Assembly (NCBI GenBank): GCA_001443545.1
Contig: LMAD01000031.1
Coordinates: forward strand, 1-21,267
DNA length: 21,267 nucleotides
Direction: 5' to 3'
DNA from: Acidimicrobiaceae bacterium RAAP-2
GTDB lineage: Bacteria; Actinomycetota; Acidimicrobiia; Acidimicrobiales; RAAP-2
In this document: positions 14,986 to 21,267 of the stretch, one piece after another
How positions within the stretch are numbered: position 1 is the stretch's first letter
How the letters are laid out: the number at the start of each line of letters is the position of its first letter
The notes under the pieces: model-generated
Database searches by the model: none
Seen by the model: the letters and a program-made list of their open reading frames with translations, nothing else
Told to the model about the DNA's origin: nothing
Position numbers and translations under genes: made by a program

Positions 14986-16283
14986 TCGCGCCGGTAGGGC
15001 AGGCCGTCGGCCGCCGGGGGGCGGACCCGGCCGATCAGTCCCGAGACGACGGCGATCGTGATCACGTAGGGGAACATCCCGAGGATCTCGGTCGGCACCG
15101 GCACCTGGTAGGTCTGGAGGTTGTCCGCGAGGTAGACCGACATCCCGAAGATCACCGACGCCACGACGGCCCCCGACGGGCGCCAGCGACCGAAGATCAA
15201 CGCCGCCAGGGCGATGTAGCCCAGCCCCGAGGTGTAGCCCGGCTGGAACTGTCCCTGGGAGGCCATGAAGGCGACCCCGCCGACCCCGGCGATCGCGCCG
15301 CCCATGATCACGTTGGCGTAGCGCACCCCGATCACCTTGATCCCGACCGATGCCGCGGCCTGGGGGTGTTCGCCGACGGCGCGCACGCGCAGTCCCCAAC
15401 GGGTCTTGAAGAGCCCGAAGCTCACCAGGGCCACGAGGACGATCATCACGTAGAAGAACCCGGTCTGGTTGAAGAAGACGGGTCCGAGCACGGGGATCTT
15501 GGACAGCAGGGGGATCGGCAGGTTGGGCGCGAGGTTGCCCGTGTTGTACTGCGGGAACGGCGTGAAGACCTGGAGGTTCAGGTAGGACGAGAGGCTGCCG
15601 AGCATCGTGACGAGCACGACGCCGACGATGATCTGGTCCGAGAGGTAGCGCAACGACAAGAAGGCGAGGATGAGCCCGAGCACCCCGCCGACGAGCGCGC
15701 CGACGAGCGCGGCGACGATGAAGTCGTGCGTGGTGGAGGCGACCATCGAGCCGACGAAGGCGCCCCCGATGAACTGGCCCTCGATCGCGATGTTCACCAC
15801 CCCCGCGCGCTCGCACATGACCCCCGACAGCGAGCCGAAGATGAGCACCATCGCCAGGGCCGAGGAGCCAATCAGCACCGCGGTGAGGTTGACGAAGTTG
15901 ATCTGGGACGGTCCGGTCGTGCGGGCGGCCCAGAAGAGCAACGCGAAGAAGAAGAGGACGGCGACGAACCCGAAGCGCGCCATCACGCCCCGCCGGGGTA
16001 GGCGTACCGCGACGCCGAGGCCGAGGCCGATCATGACCAGGCCGAGCACGACGTTGGTCCAGGCCGTCAGCAGCGTGAGCGTGCCCAGACGCCACGGGGC
16101 GTTGGTCAGCGAGACGGGGTTGAAGGTGAGCGCCGAGTGGGCCGAGAAGCCCGAACCGACCCCGAAGACCAGGGCGGTGAAGAGGCCGATGACGAGCATG
16201 ATGATCCCGATGCCCCGCGTGCGGCCCGTCGGAGCCTTGGGCGCGGCCACGGTCGTCGCGCCGGGCGTGGTGTCGAGGCTCAC
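14982..16283 (-). CDS. Nucleoside ABC transporter permease 2 (NupQ-like)
   Basis: This is a 433-residue integral membrane permease of the branched-chain/ribose type (BPD_transp_2). Long hydrophobic segments run through it. The conserved core MCERAGVVNIAIEGQFIGGAF is the family loop seen as ERAGVVNIAIEG in Bmp-associated permeases, and the later TRWGLRVRAVGEHPQAA is the cytoplasmic ATPase-contact segment. Three hydrophobic segments precede the core, making it longer than many homologues (about 300-330). The GTG at 16283 overlaps the stop of permease 1 (GTGA); the frame stays open upstream only as a shadow of that gene. It is the last gene of the importer operon and meets psuK tail to tail. Substrate by context: nucleosides. 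Confidence 0.9.
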   Translation of the reverse strand: MSLDTTPGATTVAAPKAPTGRTRGIGIIMLVIGLFTALVFGVGSGFSAHSALTFNPVSLTNAPWRLGTLTLLTAWTNVVLGLVMIGLGLGVAVRLPRRGVMARFGFVAVLFFFALLFWAARTTGPSQINFVNLTAVLIGSSALAMVLIFGSLSGVMCERAGVVNIAIEGQFIGGAFVGSMVASTTHDFIVAALVGALVGGVLGLILAFLSLRYLSDQIIVGVVLVTMLGSLSSYLNLQVFTPFPQYNTGNLAPNLPIPLLSKIPVLGPVFFNQTGFFYVMIVLVALVSFGLFKTRWGLRVRAVGEHPQAAASVGIKVIGVRYANVIMGGAIAGVGGVAFMASQGQFQPGYTSGLGYIALAALIFGRWRPSGAVVASVIFGMSVYLADNLQTYQVPVPTEILGMFPYVITIAVVSGLIGRVRPPAADGLPYRRD

Positions 16284-17530
16284 GAGCCCCACCCCTTGGT
16301 CGCCAGCTGCATCGAGGACGTCGGCGTCGTGCGGAGCCGGAAGATCTCCTTGACGAGCACCGGGGTCGCCACGAAGAGCACGACCGCTGACTGGATCACG
16401 GTCGCGAGGTCGAGCGGGATCCCCGTGGCGGCCTGCATCGCGCGTCCACCGACACCGAGCGCGGCGAAGAGCAGCGAGGCCCACACGATGCCGACCGGCT
16501 TGTTGCGTCCGAGCAGCGACACGGTGATCGCGGTGAACCCGATGCCGGCGTTGCCGACGAGGAAGCCGCCGTCGAGGGTCTTGTAGAAGCCGCCGAGCTC
16601 GGTGATGCCGGCCAGGCCCGCCAGGCCGCCGGAGATGGCGAAGACGAGGATGATCACGACCTTGGCGTTGATGCCCGACGCGCGCGCGGCCTGGGGGTTG
16701 GCCCCGGTCACACGAAAGTCGAAGCCGAGCGAGGACCGCTCCAAGAACCACCACGCGAAGACGACGACCAGCGCGGCGATGACGAGCCCGTAGTTGACCC
16801 GTAGCCCCGACGCCGTGCCGAAGATCGGCGCGAGCTGGGCCGAGGGGTCGAGCGTGCGCGCGATGTCGTTCTGCTGGCCGGGGGCCTGCAGGGCCGTCGA
16901 GAGCAGCGCGTAGAGCAAGAAGGCCGAGACGACGTAGTTGAACATCAGGGTCACGATGACCTCGTGGGCGCCGGTGTAGGCCTTCAAGAGGCCCGGGACC
17001 GACCCGGCGACGACGCCACCGGCGATCCCCGCGAGCAGGGTCAGCGGGAGGTGCAGCACCATCGGCAGGTGGATGAGGGTGCCCACGTAGGCCCCCGCGA
17101 TGCCGCCCATCATGGCCTGACCGTTGGCGCCGATGTTGAAGATGCCGGTCTGGAAGGCGATGCCGACCCCGATGCTCGCGATGGTGAGCGGCGTCGCGTA
17201 GGTGAGGGTCTCCGAGATCGGGGTGAGCGCGTTGGTCCAGCCGTGACCGGTCGTCAGCGCGTGCCAGAAGGTGCTCGGACTGAGGATCGAGCCGGTGAAC
17301 ATGATCCGGTACGCGGCGCCGACGTTGTCGACCGTGACCTTGATCGCGTGGCCGGGGGCACCCCACCCGCTGAAGAACCCGCGCCAGGCGTCGAGCACCG
17401 GCGCGGTCGTCGTGATGATCACGACCGCGCCGACGACCAGACCGAGGACCAGCGCGAAGACCGTGACCACGAACGGGCTCTGGCCGGTGACCCTCGACCA
17501 GAGCGAGCGACGCGCAGTGGGCTCAGGCAT
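16280..17530 (-). CDS. Nucleoside ABC transporter permease 1 (NupP-like)
   Basis: This is a 416-residue BPD_transp_2 permease with an N-terminal membrane segment after a short basic tail (RRSLWSRVTGQ). The family loop FQTGIFNIGANGQAMMGGIAG lies near 125-145, and FRVTGANPQAARASGI, near 270-285, is the coupling segment for the ATPase. It forms the membrane channel with permease 2. The ATG at 17530 has GGAG (17541-17538) seven nucleotides upstream and overlaps the ATPase gene by 8 nt. The arrangement ATPase, permease, permease is that of B. subtilis nupO-nupP-nupQ and other Bmp-type nucleoside importers. No odd features were seen. Confidence 0.9.
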   Translation of the reverse strand: MPEPTARRSLWSRVTGQSPFVVTVFALVLGLVVGAVVIITTTAPVLDAWRGFFSGWGAPGHAIKVTVDNVGAAYRIMFTGSILSPSTFWHALTTGHGWTNALTPISETLTYATPLTIASIGVGIAFQTGIFNIGANGQAMMGGIAGAYVGTLIHLPMVLHLPLTLLAGIAGGVVAGSVPGLLKAYTGAHEVIVTLMFNYVVSAFLLYALLSTALQAPGQQNDIARTLDPSAQLAPIFGTASGLRVNYGLVIAALVVVFAWWFLERSSLGFDFRVTGANPQAARASGINAKVVIILVFAISGGLAGLAGITELGGFYKTLDGGFLVGNAGIGFTAITVSLLGRNKPVGIVWASLLFAALGVGGRAMQAATGIPLDLATVIQSAVVLFVATPVLVKEIFRLRTTPTSSMQLATKGWGS

Positions 17531-19037
17531 CGGTCGACTCCACGTGCGCGCCGGTCATCAGGAGCCCGATGGTCTCGCGGCTCGTGCTCGGGGCGACGAC
17601 GCCGCTGATCCGTCCGCCGTGGATCACCGCGATCCGGTCGCCGAGCGCGAGTACCTCGTCGAGCTCAGACGACACGATCAGGACCCCCATCCCCTCGTCG
17701 CGCTGGTTCACGATCTGACGGTGCACGTACTCGATCGATCCGACGTCCAGGCCGCGCGTGGGCTGGGAGGCGACGAAGAGATTCAGCGGTCGCGACAGTT
17801 CGCGCGCGACGATCACCTTCTGTTGGTTGCCACCCGAGAGCGAGCTCACGAGGGCCCGGGTCGAGGTCGTGCGGATGTCGAAGCGCTTGACCAACTGCTC
17901 CGCATTCTCGTTCACCGCCGCGAGGTTTCGCGAACCTCGCCGGGCGAAGGGCGCGCGACGGGGCGTGTTCAAGACCAGGTTGTCCGCAACCGACATCGAC
18001 AGGACGAGCCCGTGCAGCTGTCGGTCCTCGGGGACGTGGCCGATCCCGGCGTCCAGGACCTGGCGCGGCGAGTGGTTCGTGATGTCGGTCCCGCGCAGGG
18101 TGATCGTGCCCGACTCCACGGGTCGCATGCCGGCAATCGCCTCGACGAGCTCGGTCTGGCCGTTGCCCTGCACGCCCGCGAGGGCCAGGATCTCCCCGGC
18201 GCGCACGCTGAGGCTCACCCCGTTGACGGCGGGCAGGCCCCGGTCGTCGCGCACCACGAGGTCCGTGACGACGAGGACCTCGTCGCCGGGGGTGACGACC
18301 GCCTTGTCGACGGTCAGGTTGACGTCGCGCCCGACCATCATCGACGCGAGTTCGGCCTCGGAGTCGCTGGCCTGCGCGGTGCCCACGACCTCGCCCTGGC
18401 GGATCACGGTGATCACGTCGGCGATGGCCCGCACCTCCTTGAGCTTGTGGGTGATGAAGAGGATGGACTTGCCCGAGGCGGCGAGCGAGCGCATGATGGT
18501 CATCAGCGCGTCGATCTCCTGGGGGGTGAGGACCGCGGTCGGCTCGTCGAGGATCAGCAACTCGGCGTCGTGGCTGAGGGCCTTGAGGATCTCGACGCGC
18601 TGCTGGAGCCCGACGGGCAACTCCTCGACGATCGCGTCGGGGTCGACCTCGAGGTTGAACTCGCGCGAGACCGTGCGGATCTCCTCGCGGGCGCGCTGGC
18701 GGTCCAGTCGATCGAACGACTTGGTCGGCTCGAAGCCGAGCACGACGTTCTCGGCGACCGTGAAGACGGGCACGAGCATGAAGTGTTGGTGGACCATGCC
18801 GATACCGCGGCGCACGGCCTCACCGGAGTTGGCGAACCGGGTCGCGACGCCGTCGATGAGCACGTCGCCCTCGTCGGGCTGGAGCAGTCCGAAGATGACG
18901 TTCATCAACGTCGACTTGCCCGCGCCGTTCTCGCCGAGCAGGCAGTGGATCTGACCGGGCTCGACCGTGAGGTCGATCCGGTGGTTGGCGGTGAAGGTTC
19001 CGAACCGTTTCGTGATGCCCCGGAGCTCCAAACGCAT
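17523..19037 (-). CDS. Nucleoside ABC transporter ATPase, two fused domains (NupO/RbsA-like)
   Basis: This 504-residue protein carries two tandem ATP-binding domains. Domain 1 has Walker A GENGAGKS at 35-42, signature LPVGLQQRVEI at 140-150, Walker B LLILDEPT at 160-167 and the H-loop TH at 196-197. Domain 2 has signature LSGGNQQK at 400-407. Its Walker A is degenerate, GVQGNGQT (288-295) with Gln for Lys, and its Walker B region reads FVASQPTRGLD (421-431) with Gln for the catalytic Glu. This asymmetry is usual in this family: one site hydrolyses ATP and the other mainly binds. The ATG at 19037 has no SD; TACGAT lies 8 nt upstream. A 21-bp hairpin lies just upstream of that box. Confidence 0.94.
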   Translation of the reverse strand: MRLELRGITKRFGTFTANHRIDLTVEPGQIHCLLGENGAGKSTLMNVIFGLLQPDEGDVLIDGVATRFANSGEAVRRGIGMVHQHFMLVPVFTVAENVVLGFEPTKSFDRLDRQRAREEIRTVSREFNLEVDPDAIVEELPVGLQQRVEILKALSHDAELLILDEPTAVLTPQEIDALMTIMRSLAASGKSILFITHKLKEVRAIADVITVIRQGEVVGTAQASDSEAELASMMVGRDVNLTVDKAVVTPGDEVLVVTDLVVRDDRGLPAVNGVSLSVRAGEILALAGVQGNGQTELVEAIAGMRPVESGTITLRGTDITNHSPRQVLDAGIGHVPEDRQLHGLVLSMSVADNLVLNTPRRAPFARRGSRNLAAVNENAEQLVKRFDIRTTSTRALVSSLSGGNQQKVIVARELSRPLNLFVASQPTRGLDVGSIEYVHRQIVNQRDEGMGVLIVSSELDEVLALGDRIAVIHGGRISGVVAPSTSRETIGLLMTGAHVESTDA

Positions 19038-19045
19038 AAGCGCCC

Positions 19046-19051
19046 ATCGTA
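19046..19051 (-). promoter_or_regulatory. Possible -10 box for leaderless ATPase-permease mRNA
   Basis: TACGAT on the minus strand is followed by 8 nt and the ATG of the ATPase. It begins immediately after the foot of the 19052-19098 hairpin, so transcription could restart straight after termination. No -35 was recognised, since its position would fall within the hairpin. Confidence 0.35.
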
Positions 19052-19098
19052 GCCACGACGAAGGCCCGGGCCATGATGGCCCGGGCCTTCGTCGTGGC
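19052..19098 (-). terminator. Perfect 21-bp hairpin between the binding-protein and ATPase genes
   Basis: Positions 19052-19072 and 19078-19098 are perfect reverse complements, with a 5-nt loop (ATGAT). Each arm contains GGCCCGGGCC, itself palindromic, plus TTCGTCGTGG or its complement. It starts 26 nt after the stop of the binding-protein gene. No T-run follows on either strand, as is common for terminators of high-GC Actinobacteria. It would reduce ATPase and permease mRNA relative to binding-protein mRNA. Confidence 0.8.
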
Positions 19099-19123
19099 GC
19101 GTTGCGCTAGCGCGAGCGAAGCC

Positions 19124-20233
19124 TCAGCTCGCCGGGTACTTGTTGGGGTTGACCGAGATCGTCCCCGCGATGATGCCCTTGGCGATGGTGGCGATGGTCT
19201 TCTTCAGCGACGACGGCACGGTGATCCCGCCGTACTCGAGGGCCGTGCCCTGGTTCTTCAGCGTGCCGAGGTAGGTGCCACCCTTGAACTTGCCCGAAGC
19301 GGCCGCGAGGACCGCGTCGCGCACGGAGGGCTCGACGCCCTTGGCGACGGTGCCGATGAACCACGAGCAGTCCGCCTTGTCCGAGACGCAGCCGTTGCTG
19401 TCGACCCACATGATGCTGTGGCCCTTACCGGCCTGCTGGGCGGCCGCGACCGAACCGAGACCGACCGACCCGGCGACCGGGAAGACGATGTCGGCGCCGG
19501 CCGAGAAGTCACCAGCGGTGAGGGTCTTGCCGGCGGTCTGGTCGGTGAAGTTGCCGACGAAGGTGCCCGTGCCGTTGCACGCGGCGAGCGAGCAGGTGCC
19601 CGGGGCCGGCGTCCAACCGAGGACCTTGACCGATGTTCCCTTGGTCTTGTTGTAGTAGCGAACACCGGCGACGAAGCCGTTCATGTACATGGTGACCGAC
19701 GGGAACTGCATGCCGCCGTAGGTGGCGACGGTACCGGTCGTGGTGCTGGCCGCGGCGAGGTACCCGCCGAGGAAGGCCGCCTGGTCCGTCTCGTACTGCA
19801 GCGCGAGCACGTTGTGGTGCTTGAGCTTCTGGGGCGCGTCGTCCACGATCGCGAACTTCTGGCGCGGGTTCGCGTTCGCCGCGGCCTGCGTGGCGCTGTC
19901 CATGAGGAAGCCGACGGTCACGATGATGCCGCAGCCCTTGTGGATGAAGGTGTTGATGTTCGGCACGTAGTCGGCCGCCGAGGTCGAGGACAGGTACGAG
20001 ATCTGGATGTGCTTGTTCTTGGCGCGCGCGTCCTTCATGCCCTGCCAGGCCGAGGCGTTGAACGACTTGTCGTTGATTCCACCGGTGTCGGTGACGACGC
20101 AGGCCTTGAACGTCTTGGCCGTGGCCGCCGAGCTCGTCGCGGCGACGCCCAACGTCAGCGTGCCCAGGACCAGTGATGCGGCCCCGAGCAGCGTGCCGAC
20201 GCGACGCGCTACTTTCTTCTCTCCCATGTACAT
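19124..20233 (-). CDS. Bmp-family nucleoside-binding protein of the ABC importer, no lipobox
   Basis: This is a 369-residue extracytoplasmic binding protein of the Bmp/PnrA/NupN family. A basic start (KKVARR) and a hydrophobic stretch (12-31) form a signal peptide, with a likely type I cleavage near SSAATA-K (35-40). The mature protein begins FKACVVTDTGGINDKSFNAS, the conserved opening that places DKSFN near the nucleoside base. FAIVDDAPQ (127-135) and QYETDQAAFLGGYLA (146-160) are also family features. Homologues are normally lipoproteins, but no lipobox cysteine follows the signal segment. Six cysteines (45, 101, 214, 219, 282, 289) could pair as disulfides. The ATG at 20233 is chosen over 20227 because GGAGGGG (20247-20241) stands 7 nt upstream. 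It is separated from the ATPase by a strong hairpin. Confidence 0.92.
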   Translation of the reverse strand: MYMGEKKVARRVGTLLGAASLVLGTLTLGVAATSSAATAKTFKACVVTDTGGINDKSFNASAWQGMKDARAKNKHIQISYLSSTSAADYVPNINTFIHKGCGIIVTVGFLMDSATQAAANANPRQKFAIVDDAPQKLKHHNVLALQYETDQAAFLGGYLAAASTTTGTVATYGGMQFPSVTMYMNGFVAGVRYYNKTKGTSVKVLGWTPAPGTCSLAACNGTGTFVGNFTDQTAGKTLTAGDFSAGADIVFPVAGSVGLGSVAAAQQAGKGHSIMWVDSNGCVSDKADCSWFIGTVAKGVEPSVRDAVLAAASGKFKGGTYLGTLKNQGTALEYGGITVPSSLKKTIATIAKGIIAGTISVNPNKYPAS

Positions 20234-20240
20234 GTGTTAA

Positions 20241-20247
20241 CCCCTCC
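20241..20247 (-). promoter_or_regulatory. Strong ribosome-binding site of the binding-protein gene
   Basis: GGAGGGG on the minus strand ends 7 nt before the ATG at 20233. It is among the best SD sequences in the window and contrasts with the leaderless starts around it, fitting high expression of a binding protein. The 82-nt gap back to the MFS gene must contain its promoter, but no clear -10/-35 pair was recognised. Confidence 0.65.
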
Positions 20248-20315
20248 AGAGGATTCGTGGTTCGCGGCCAGCCCCCATTGGTCTCGTCGCACCCACCGTT
20301 CTGTCATCGGCGAGA

Positions 20316-21267
20316 CTACTCCGCGAGACTCACGAGCGGTGGGGCACCGTCGGGGGTCGTCGGACGGCCGTGGGGGACGGCGAGACTGACCAGCAGGGCG
20401 ATCAACGTGATGCCGGCTGAGAGGTGGAAGGCCCACTGGTAGCCGTTCACCAGGGCCACCGGCGAGGTCGGGTGGGCGAAGGCGGCGCTGCGATCGGCCG
20501 CCACCGTGCCCAGGGCGGCCAGCGCGAGGGAACCGCCGACCTGACGGCTGGTGTTGAGCACGCCCGAGGCGAGGCCCGCGTCGGCGCGGTCGACCCCGCT
20601 GGTCGCGGCGGTCGCCAGGGGAGTGAAGAGCAGCCCGATCGCGAAGGCGCACAGCATCGAGGGCACCAGGATCGCCGCGACGTAGCTCGAGTGCACGCCG
20701 ATCAGCGCGATCCACGAGAAGCCGACCGTGGCGCTCGCGGTGCCGATGAACAGCAGGTGTCGCACGCCGAAGCGGCCGATGACCCGCGAGCTGAGCTGGG
20801 CCCCGGCGATGATCGCGATCGCCATGGGCAAGAAGGCGAAGCCGGTCTTGATTGCGCCGTAGCCCAGGATGTACTGGTAGTAGAAGGTCAGGAAGTACCA
20901 CATCGTGAAGAAGGACCCCCCGACGAGGAACATCACCAAGTTGGCCGTCGAGACCGCTCGCGAGTGGAAGATCCGCAGCGCCACCAGCGGGTTGGTGGCG
21001 ACGCGGGCCTCCCAGACGATAAAGAGCGCCACGCCGGCGACCCCGCCCCCGATCCAGGCCAGGGTCGCCACGTCGCCCCACCCGGTCGTCGCGGTCGTCA
21101 CGACGCCGTAGATGGCCGCCGCGAGCGAGGCCGTGACGAGCAGCGCACCGGTCAGGTCGAGCTTGTGGCTCGCCTCGCGGTTGCGCAGCTCGCGCAGGAA
21201 GGTGATCGCGAGCAACGCGGCGCCGATGCCGAAGGGCACGTTGATGAAGAAGACCCAGCGCCACGAG
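20316..21267 (-). CDS. MFS multidrug exporter, DHA2 (EmrB/QacA) type, C-terminal part (runs off the right edge)
   Basis: About 316 residues of the C-terminal part are visible. They open with WRWVFFINVPFG (21263-21228), the hallmark of 14-TM DHA2 exporters near TM6. LDLTGALLVTASLAAAIYG, LVALRIFHSRAVSTAN and a series of hydrophobic segments consistent with TM7-14 follow. ASGVLNTSRQVGGSLALA, a variant of the usual N-R-Q-x-G-G-x-x-G motif near TM13, lies before a short polar tail ending PPLVSLAE. A GTG at 21239 looks like a start but lies inside the conserved motif, so the gene is truncated by the window and not short. Proton-driven drug or metabolite export is the family role; the substrate is unknown. 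The adjacent nucleoside importer does not prove a functional link. Confidence 0.9.
   Translation of the reverse strand, partial: SWRWVFFINVPFGIGAALLAITFLRELRNREASHKLDLTGALLVTASLAAAIYGVVTTATTGWGDVATLAWIGGGVAGVALFIVWEARVATNPLVALRIFHSRAVSTANLVMFLVGGSFFTMWYFLTFYYQYILGYGAIKTGFAFLPMAIAIIAGAQLSSRVIGRFGVRHLLFIGTASATVGFSWIALIGVHSSYVAAILVPSMLCAFAIGLLFTPLATAATSGVDRADAGLASGVLNTSRQVGGSLALAALGTVAADRSAAFAHPTSPVALVNGYQWAFHLSAGITLIALLVSLAVPHGRPTTPDGAPPLVSLAE

Noticed and set aside
14550..16001. 483-residue plus-strand frame across psuK and permease 2
   Set aside because: It crosses the real psuK stop in another frame and is antisense to a permease with clear membrane segments; it is mostly Arg, Gly, Asp and Glu.
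16284..17366. Extension of the permease 2 frame upstream, giving a 794-residue fusion
   Set aside because: The extra part overlaps permease 1 in another frame and has no membrane character; GTG 16283 overlaps the permease 1 stop.
17271..19052. 593-residue plus-strand frame antisense to the importer ATPase
   Set aside because: The minus strand encodes a complete two-domain ABC ATPase; the plus-strand translation is a composition artefact.

Overview
The window is very GC-rich (about 70 % by eye), densely packed, and full of GTG starts and 4-8 nt gene overlaps. Several genes start directly behind a TAnnnT box without a Shine-Dalgarno (SD) sequence, the leaderless pattern common in Actinobacteria. 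Protein sequences such as HDHLDGGLR in the adenosine deaminase also fit that phylum. Acidimicrobiia is a possible class, but that is a guess. No rRNA, tRNA, insertion sequence, prophage or CRISPR array was seen.

Layout. (1) 1-2035: dTDP-rhamnose genes, a 5' fragment of rmlA (minus) divergent from rmlB-rmlC (plus); no rmlD is in the window. (2) 2076-7868, plus: deoC, a full-length aldehyde dehydrogenase, a truncated aldehyde dehydrogenase-like protein, purine nucleoside phosphorylase and a phosphosugar mutase. The last four junctions are a 1 nt gap or overlaps, so this reads as one operon. (3) 7873-10194, minus: a membrane PAS-GGDEF-EAL protein of visibly lower GC. (4) 10351-13155, minus: add, then cdd-deoA. 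(5) 13181-14985, plus: psuG-psuK. (6) 14982-20233, minus: a Bmp-type nucleoside ABC importer (binding protein, ATPase, two permeases), with a 21-bp hairpin between the binding protein and the rest. (7) 20316-21267, minus: the 3' part of a 14-TM MFS exporter, cut by the window edge.

Regions 2 and 4-6 together encode nearly complete nucleoside scavenging. The importer would bring in nucleosides; Cdd and Add deaminate cytidine and adenosine; DeoA and PNP phosphorolyse pyrimidine and purine (deoxy)nucleosides to pentose-1-phosphates. The mutase would move the phosphate to C5, the job of the absent deoB. DeoC cleaves deoxyribose-5-phosphate to acetaldehyde and glyceraldehyde-3-phosphate, and the aldehyde dehydrogenase pair would oxidise the aldehyde. 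PsuK and PsuG add pseudouridine, giving uracil and ribose-5-phosphate. The families are well known. The less ordinary points are the split ALDH16-like pair beside a eukaryote-like deoxyribose-phosphate aldolase, a binding protein without a lipobox, two divergent promoters with overlapping -10 boxes, and a terminator followed at once by a promoter inside the importer locus.
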